A DNA stretch of 64,000 nt. Origin: Symsagittifera roscoffensis (Eukaryota; Xenacoelomorpha; Acoela; Convolutidae). The position numbers and the translations under genes are program-made. Every line of letters begins with the position of its first letter. Within the stretch, counting starts at the first letter, position 1. The DNA lies in assembly GCF_963678635.1 (NCBI RefSeq), contig NC_087064.1:64783548-64847547 (forward strand), in the 5' to 3' direction. Below the pieces are notes generated by a model. That model worked only from the letters and a program-made list of their open reading frames with translations, made no database searches and had not been told where the DNA came from. This document shows positions 58,181 to 64,000 of the stretch, piece after piece.

Positions 58181-60110
58181 TCATGAGTCTCTCTACCTTA
58201 TGATCTAGACATTTTTCTTTTTTCATTTAAAGGCTTGATTTATTGTTTTTTTGTTTTTTGCAGGACACTATTTTAGTGTTCGATAAATTATTTAAATAAG
58301 TGGGAAACGTTATTTTTGTAAATGCAAATCTGAATTCACCTTATTGATCAAAATCTTTGCTCAACAGATTAATAAAGCTCGCTAAAATTTGAGGCTGATG
58401 ACACCAGCATAATATTAAATAAATTTCTTTCGCTTCTAAAGTTGTCAAATATGTTTAAGGTTGATGCTTCTTTTTCCAAAACTATGATTAGCTTCGGGCT
58501 CATAAAATTTAACATTTGATGCTGATGACAACAGTAAAATAGTGAATAAATCTCTTTCGCTTGTGAAGTTGTCAGCTACAATTTAGTTTGATGATTCCGT
58601 TTCTAATACCATGATTAGCTTCGGGCTCATAAAAATACCCTCAATTGGTTCTTTATCGGCTTGTGAGTGGGTAGGTTTCTTGTTAATTTGTCAAATGTTT
58701 CTTCAGTTAAGGATTCTTTATATCCTTTACGAACATGTGTGTCAACTTTTTCCATTCTAACAAAATCACCAACGTAGAGCTTCGGTCGGCGAACAAGTTT
58801 CAGCGATTGTGCCACTGTTAAGAAGACGAGAGTTGGTCACTATTTTTGGACTATTATGGTAACGCTGTTTTTTCTCGAGTAAGTTGTGTTGACAAAATCT
58901 TCAAGCTTATCGATGCATGAGGGAGTCCATTTGTCCTCCAAATACTTATAAATCAAACCCTTTTGTCATCCAAAATTCCTTTCCGCCAAAACATTTTTTT
59001 TCCTGTTGTATAAGTTTCAATGCCCATTTTTCACATAAAGTTTTTAGTGACCCCTCGAAATCTGTGTCTTTATCTACCGAGGTTTTTTTGGCTATTTTGT
59101 TTCTATCATTTGTTTGAATGCTTCATCAATTGACTGACGTGGCACAGTTTAATTTCAATGAATTCACACGTAGATAGCAGGACATGCAATCCACTGCAAT
59201 CATAAGATATTGATTTTTTTTGTAATCTACAAGCTTATCAACATACGCCAGGTCAATTTACCGTATTTCATTTATTTCATAAATCATCGCCTAAAAGCGC
59301 GGTTCGACGCGACGAAGTGCTCGTGATTTTGTATATGCAGGCTCTATGTAAAAGTTGTTTCCCTTTTTTTCGCGAATTGTTTGATTCCTCTGTTAAGTTC
59401 ATTACACTGCCGAACAAAACTGGAGCTTTTCTGTGTTTTGTTTTCAATAATTTTTCTTCTGGTGCTGTAACTTTGCCAGTTTTTGTTTTCGGCTTCGACT
59501 TCTCTGTCGTTGCAGAGTCTGAATCGTTATCGGGTGTTCCGTATTGTTCAACAATTTTTTCTCTTTTTTTTATTCAACTCGAATCTTTCACTGTCTGCAA
59601 CAGTCCTTCTGATTCTGTGTCTTTTAATGCTTTTGGAGCCGGAACCTGTTGACGGTTTCATGAGAGAAAACATTGCTGTAGATGTTGAAGGAGAATTGGT
59701 GGAACATCTGTTTCTTTGCTTTGTTGACCTCAAACACACTATGAAAGCAGTGTTTTACAGTTTCTTAGTTTTTTTGTACAAATACCAAGAAAACGGATGC
59801 TTTAAGACCGGTTGAAACTTTATCAACGTTACTTCCTCATTTTTTCTATTCATCATGACTCGCTCTGACTTTTCAATAACTTTCAAAAAAATTTCCAATC
59901 TCTTTGTTTTTTTTTCGTCCATGAGTTGTAATTGCAGCAGGCTACCAAACTCAGCATATGTTCCCGTCTCGTTTCCTTCATCTTTAGTTAGAAGAAGAGC
60001 TCGTTCTTCTGGATTGTTTTTTGCTTTGGCAACGATAGATGATTCAGGTGTTTTTATGACTGAAGTATTAGTTGCTGTTGCGTTCGTTGTCGTTGTTGTT
60101 TCATTTGCTC
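58144..60110. repeat. 1.97-kb duplication, left copy
   Basis: Matches 62,031-64,000 in direct orientation, offset 3,887-3,890 bases, with only a few substitutions (for example 58,782 region 'agagctt' against 'agaactt') and small indels ('tagatagcagg' against 'tagatagtgcagg'). It contains the integrase remnant and the first part of the 60.2-kb ORF. Confidence 0.97.
58627..59400 (-). pseudogene. Polinton-type DDE integrase remnant, left copy
   Basis: Minus-strand pieces in order: Y-I-E-P-A-Y-T-K-S near 59,340; D-L-A-Y-V-D-K-L (first catalytic Asp region) near 59,250; Y-L-M-I-A-V-D-C-M-S-C-Y-L-R-V near 59,200; D-K-D-T-D-F-E-G-S-L-K-T-L-C-E-K near 59,070, where the second catalytic Asp is expected; Y-K-Y-L-E-D-K-W and D-K-L-E-D-F-V-N-T near 58,900. 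The terminal frame (58,815-58,627) has Y-V-G-D-F-V-R-M and K-G-Y-K-E-S-L-T-E-E-T-F, the SH3-like C-terminal region. The catalytic Glu region is disrupted, and stops interrupt near 59,280 and 58,950. Confidence 0.8.
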
Positions 60111-60222
60111 TTAGTGGTCTCAAGCGTTTCAAATATAATAGTTCAAGCAAAATATGTGCTGTATGTGGTTCATCTCTGAGGTACATATGCCTCGAATTTT
60201 GAACAAACTTCTCTGCTGCCAA
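59548..60222 (-). pseudogene. Charged ORF upstream of the integrase
   Basis: Met at 60,222 opens 155 codons to a stop at 59,755. Residues 1-40 are mixed (H-I-L-L-E-L-L-Y-L-K-R-L); residues 41-60 are Thr/Asn/Ala-rich, coded by a GTT/CGT-rich microsatellite-like tract; the rest is Lys/Glu-rich. A second frame (59,739-59,548) continues with Ser/Arg/Lys-rich sequence, and a third leads into the integrase pieces. It may be an N-terminal extension of the integrase gene or a separate element protein. I do not recognise a domain. The right-hand copy (63,871-63,644) has a shorter frame because of a one-T insertion at a T run near 63,810. Confidence 0.45.
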
Positions 60223-60449
60223 ATTAATGCCGTCAATTACTTAAAGCAAAGACAAATAATAGCTTATCAGAATAAATAAAAACCTTGTTTGCTCAGTAGA
60301 AAAGCTCGTTTTTTTCAAGACTCATTTTTTCATTGAAACTTAGTAGGCTTTTTGGAATTCATTAGGGTTTGGGATACTAACAGGCACATTATCGTTGACT
60401 ACACTGAGCAAGCATTCCAAAACAAGTGATATTATTTGACTTTCTGGTA

Positions 60450-61125
60450 TTCATTTACTAATAAAACCCCGTAGTTAAATTGGATTCAACTGTACCATGT
60501 GCCGCATATTATATAAGTTTTTCGCGTTCATTTGTGATGGGTGTCTCTTCTGCCTTTTTTGATGGTAAGTGGAAAAGTGACGGTCAACATGGTATTATGT
60601 TTGAACAGTATCTGAGACCTTCTGAGGTTAGGGAATCACAATCCGTTAGTAGATGTCCAAAACTGTTTTTTGTAGCCAGTTCATAAGATTGTCGTAAAAA
60701 CATTAAGTTGCCTTCTGAAGTAATAAAATTGCCAAAAATCACGAGATGATTTGAAAAAACTGTTATATGTCTTCAAGTAAGCATTTTGTGACCATGGGTT
60801 GGATAGTTTTATGTTTAACTTGAAAAACATCTAAGCCCTTGTGTCTTCCTACCGTTGTTAGCTTAAAGAGTTCTTTCATTGTATTTTTCTTCACATCAAA
60901 AGCAGAATACTTTTAATGTTTCGCAAACGAAACAATCTACGGAACTTTACAAATTTTTTTTTGAATTCTGCGAACGTTAAACTCATCTCTAACTGTAGGT
61001 TGAGCATCTTTGTAAAAAATATTACAATCTTTCAAATTCGCGATAAACGTTTCTTCTTGTCATTAGTTTGATAATCAACTATGTTTTTCCAGGACGCAAA
61101 GTTCCTACTACTGCCATAATTATTC
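60450..61125 (-). pseudogene. Packaging-type (FtsK/HerA-like) ATPase remnant
   Basis: Pieces in order on the minus strand: a Walker A motif, V-V-G-T-L-R-P-G-K-T, with G-T-L-R-P-G-K-T at 61,105-61,082, followed at once by a stop; E-T-F-I-A-N-L-K-D and I-F-Y-K-D-A-Q-P-T near 61,020; L-F-K-L-T-T-V-G-R-H-K-G-L-D-V-F near 60,850; F-S-N-H-L-V-I-F-G-N near 60,740; and S-Y-E-L-A-T-K-N-S-F-G-H-L-L-T-D near 60,680. The order and spacing match Polinton genome-packaging ATPases, where the last segments follow Walker B. No intact Walker B acid pair is readable. Such ATPases pump DNA into capsids. Confidence 0.65.
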
Positions 61126-61139
61126 ATGTCGGTGTATAA

Positions 61140-62030
61140 ATACTTTTATTCATATCATCCGGTTTGGGAACAATTCAAGGTAATCGAAGTTGCCAACAAT
61201 TAGAAATTAAATTTTTTTTGCGTTAATGTCCCATTGAAATTTAATTGTGCATGCTAAAATTGTCAAAAAAATTTTCTGATGGCTATTTTAAAAAAACATA
61301 TGTCTGTTCCAAACTTTTCCTACTTCCTATATTTTGTAACGGATTTATTGGACAACGTCCACAGTTCCTGAAAAACTGCTGACCTTGAGACTGAGTAAAA
61401 AAATTGAAGTTGAAACAGAAATTTTAAAATTGCAATTTTTTTTTAATAAACCAAATTTTTCCGACACCGTTTTTACGTGTGGAAATTCAAGATAAACTGG
61501 AATCCGAATGTCGGAGTGAGCAATTTCAGGTTGATTAACTTCGTTGACTGAAAAAATAATTAGCTAAAAATTTGAAATTAAATGTATTTTTAATTATCTT
61601 CAGCTTCAAGGAAAAATTTTCAAAATTTTCAGAGGTTGTGCGACCAGTTTGTTAAAAAGCACAAACATTTGGCAAAAATTTTTCGGTCAAAGAAGTTTAA
61701 AGTTCTTCAACCAATAATTCAACCAAAAACTGCTTTCTTTTTGCAACCAGTTAATCAACCAGCAACCAGTTAATTGCAACCAATTAAACCATGAAAAAGT
61801 AGCTTATTTTGACGTCGGTTTTCAAATTAGTAAGTTAAACAACTTGAAACTTCTTATTTTAAGGTCAAATTCTCATCATCATTGATTTCCAGACCTGAAA
61901 TTTTTTGCTTATTTTAGATTTAATGCAGTAATCAGTAAATAATTTCCGGGGTCGACAAAAATGCTTTTCATACAAGCTTATATTTGTAAAAAAAAATCGT
62001 TTTTCACATAACTTACAACAATTAGATAAG
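61140..62030. other. Single-copy spacer, no gene seen
   Basis: AT-rich interval between the ATPase remnant and the right duplication. At 61,745-61,792 'aaccagttaat' and variants occur four times. A minus-strand frame entering from the duplication (62,113-61,865, Lys/Arg-rich with several Cys) changes character at the duplication edge and is probably a chance fusion. Confidence 0.45.
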
Positions 62031-64000
62031 AAAACTTCTCGATTTCGTCTTCTAATTTTTTGTGATTTCATGAGTCTCTCTACCTTATGATCTAGACATT
62101 TTTCTTTTTTCATTTAAAGGCTTGATTTATTGTTTTTTTGTTTTTTGCAGGACACTATTTTAGTGTTCGATAAATTATTTAAATAAGTGGGAAACGTTAT
62201 TTTTGTAAATGCAAATCTGAATTCACCTTATTGATCAAAATCTTTGCTCAACAGATTAATAAAGCTCGCTAAAATTTGAGGCTGATGACACCAGCATAAT
62301 ATTAAATAAATTTCTTTCGCTTCTAAAGTTGTCAAATATGTTTAAGGTTGATGCTTCTTTTTCCAAAACTATGATTAGCTTCGGGCTCATAAAATTTAAC
62401 ATTTGATGCTGATGACAACAGTAAAATAGTGAATAAATCTCTTTCGCTTGTGAAGTTGTCAGCTACAATTTAGTTTGATGATTCCGTTTCTAATACCATG
62501 ATTAGCTTCGGGCTCATAAAAATACCCTCAATTGGTTCTTTATCGGCTTGTGAGTGGGTAGGTTTCTTGTTAATTTGTCAAATGTTTCTTCAGTTAAGGA
62601 TTCTTTATATCCTTTACGAACATGTGTGTCAACTTTTTCCATTCTAACAAAATCACCAACGTAGAACTTCGGTCGGCGAACAAGTTTCAGCGATTGTGCC
62701 ACTGTTAAGAAGACGAGAGTTGGTCACTATTTTTGGACTATTATGGTAACGCTGTTTTTTCTCGAGTAAGTTGTGTTGACAAAATCTTCAAGCTTATCGA
62801 TGCATGAGGGAGTCCATTTGTCCTCCAAATACTTATAAATCAAACCCTTTTGTCATCCAAAATTCCTTTCCGCCAAAACATTTTTTTTCCTGTTGTATAA
62901 GTTTCAATGCCCATTTTTCACATAAAGTTTTTAGTGACCCCTCGAAATCTGTGTCTTTATCTACCGAGGTTTTTTTGGCTATTTTGTTTCTATCATTTGT
63001 TTGAATGCTTCATCAATTGACTGACGTGGCACAGTTTAATTTCAATGAATTCACACGTAGATAGTGCAGGACATGCAATCCACTGCAATCATAAGATATT
63101 GATTTTTTTTGTAATCTACAAGCTTATCAACATACGCCAGGTCAATTTACCGTATTTCATTTATTTCATAAATCATCGCCTAAAAGCGTGGTTCGACGCG
63201 ACGAAGTGCTCGTGATTTTGTATATGCAGGCTCTATGTAAAAGTTGTTTCCCTTTTTTTCGCGAATTGTTTGATTCCTCTGTTAAGTTCATTACACTGCC
63301 GAACAAAACTGGAGCTTTTCTGTGTTTTGTTTTCAATAATTTTTCTTCTGGTGCTGTAACTTTGCCAGTTTTTGTTTTCGGCTTCGACTTCTCTGTCGTT
63401 GCAGAGTCTGAATCGTTATCGGGTGTTCCGTATTGTTCAACAATTTTTTCTCTTTTTTTTATTCAACTCGAATCTTTCACTGTCTGCAACAGTCCTTCTG
63501 ATTCTGTGTCTTTTAATGCTTTTGGAGCCGGAACCTGTTGACGGTTTCATGAGAGAAAACATTGCTGTAGATGTTGAAGGAGAATTGGTGGAACATCTGT
63601 TTCTTTGCTTTGTTGACCTCAAACACACTATGAAAGCAGTGTTTTACAGTTTCTTAGTTTTTTTGTACAAATACCAAGAAAACGGATGCTTTAAGACCGG
63701 TTGAAACTTTATCAACGTTACTTCCTCATTATTTCTATTCATCATGACTCGCTCTGACTTTTCAATAACTTTCAAAAAAATTTCCAATCTCTTTGTTTTT
63801 TTTTTCGTCCATGAGTTGTAATTGCAGCAGGCTACCAAACTCAGCATATGTTCCCGTCTCGTTTCCTTCATCTTTAGTTAGAAGAAGAGCTCGTTCTTCT
63901 GGATTGTTTTTTGCTTTGGCAACGATAGATGATTCAGGTGTTTTTATGACTGAAGTATTAGTTGCTGTTGCGTTCGTTGTCGTTGTTGTTTCATTTGCTC
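62031..64000. repeat. 1.97-kb duplication, right copy (runs off the window)
   Basis: Direct copy of 58,144-60,110; it is cut by the window end, so its full length is unknown. Between the two copies lie about 1.9 kb of single-copy sequence that includes the ATPase remnant. Confidence 0.97.
62514..63290 (-). pseudogene. Polinton-type DDE integrase remnant, right copy
   Basis: The same stops and frameshifts as the left copy, so it was already dead when duplicated. One visible difference in the C-terminal frame is Leu to Phe at its eleventh to fifteenth residues (R-R-P-K-F-Y against R-R-P-K-L-Y). A two-base insertion near 63,066 changes the spacing but falls in already non-coding sequence. Confidence 0.8.

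Larger units (their letters stand above)
45640..64000 (-). mobile_element. Polinton/Maverick-like virus-derived element, decayed
   Basis: One strand carries, within about 18 kb, a protein-primed family B DNA polymerase, a capsid-like gene, a penton-like ORF, a small basic ORF, a packaging-type ATPase and a retroviral-type integrase. This combination is diagnostic of Polintons/Mavericks, which are usually 15-20 kb. All genes contain stops or frameshifts. Local duplications enlarge the cluster: a 1.27-kb tandem repeat in the polymerase region and a 1.97-kb duplication at the integrase end, the latter running off the right edge. I found no terminal inverted repeats and no readable cysteine protease. 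The middle (50.7-56.4 kb) may hold foreign insertions. Confidence 0.78.

Noticed and set aside
59317-59815. Plus-strand frames of 110-117 codons (repeated at 63,188-63,704)
   Set aside because: They are antisense shadows of the integrase-upstream coding region and appear twice only because that region is duplicated.
1-64000. CRISPR arrays, bacterial operons, tRNA and rRNA genes
   Set aside because: No regular short direct repeats with spacers, no cloverleaf or conserved rRNA segments seen; introns and element types indicate a eukaryote.

Overview
This window looks like AT-rich nuclear DNA from a multicellular invertebrate. The reasons are eukaryotic gene pieces with very short introns (45 and 57 bases, GT...AG, T-rich acceptors), a MATH-domain gene, and remnants of three animal-type element classes: BEL/Pao, Copia and Polinton/Maverick. 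The tiny introns would suit a nematode or another compact-genome invertebrate, but the sequence does not decide the species. All family names come from reading translated segments; no database search was possible. Almost everything recognisable is broken by stops, frameshifts or deletions.

Layout. 1-3,000: no gene, one copy of a dispersed repeat. 3,020-8,260 (minus): a nearly complete but dead BEL/Pao retrotransposon (gag, zinc knuckle, protease, reverse transcriptase, RNase H region, integrase) with an internal deletion near its 3' end. 8,700-9,035: a 165-base tandem duplication. 10,570-11,400 (minus): the 3' end of a second BEL/Pao copy, covering what the first lost. 15,580-35,120: a large decayed tandem array, with diverged copies around a 200-N assembly gap (16,527-16,726) and then three long units (A 19,364, B 24,164, C 29,841). 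The units carry pieces of at least one unidentified intron-containing gene, broken differently in each copy. 36,450-39,430 (plus): a degenerate Copia element.

41,193-42,060 (minus): a coiled-coil plus MATH-domain gene, the best candidate for a cellular gene, although its upstream exon is doubtful. 43,528-45,110: a diverged 0.8-kb tandem duplication with a conserved palindrome. 45,640-64,000 (minus): a cluster with the hallmark genes of a Polinton/Maverick virus-like transposon. These are a protein-primed family B DNA polymerase (45.6-47.7 kb), a capsid-like protein (56.4-57.4), a small basic protein, a penton-like ORF (57.8-58.2), a DDE integrase (58.6-59.4, again at 62.5-63.3) and a packaging-type ATPase (60.45-61.1). 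The integrase end is duplicated almost identically (58,144-60,110 and 62,031-64,000), and a piece of the polymerase gene lies in a nearly identical 1.27-kb tandem repeat (47.7-50.6 kb). The cluster also holds a 64-base-arm inverted repeat at 51,172-51,306 and an unusually GC-rich block at 54,380-55,085.

How the parts relate: in a live Polinton the integrase inserts the element, the polymerase copies it, and the ATPase and capsid proteins would package it. Here every one of these genes appears broken, so the cluster reads as a relic later reshaped by local duplication.
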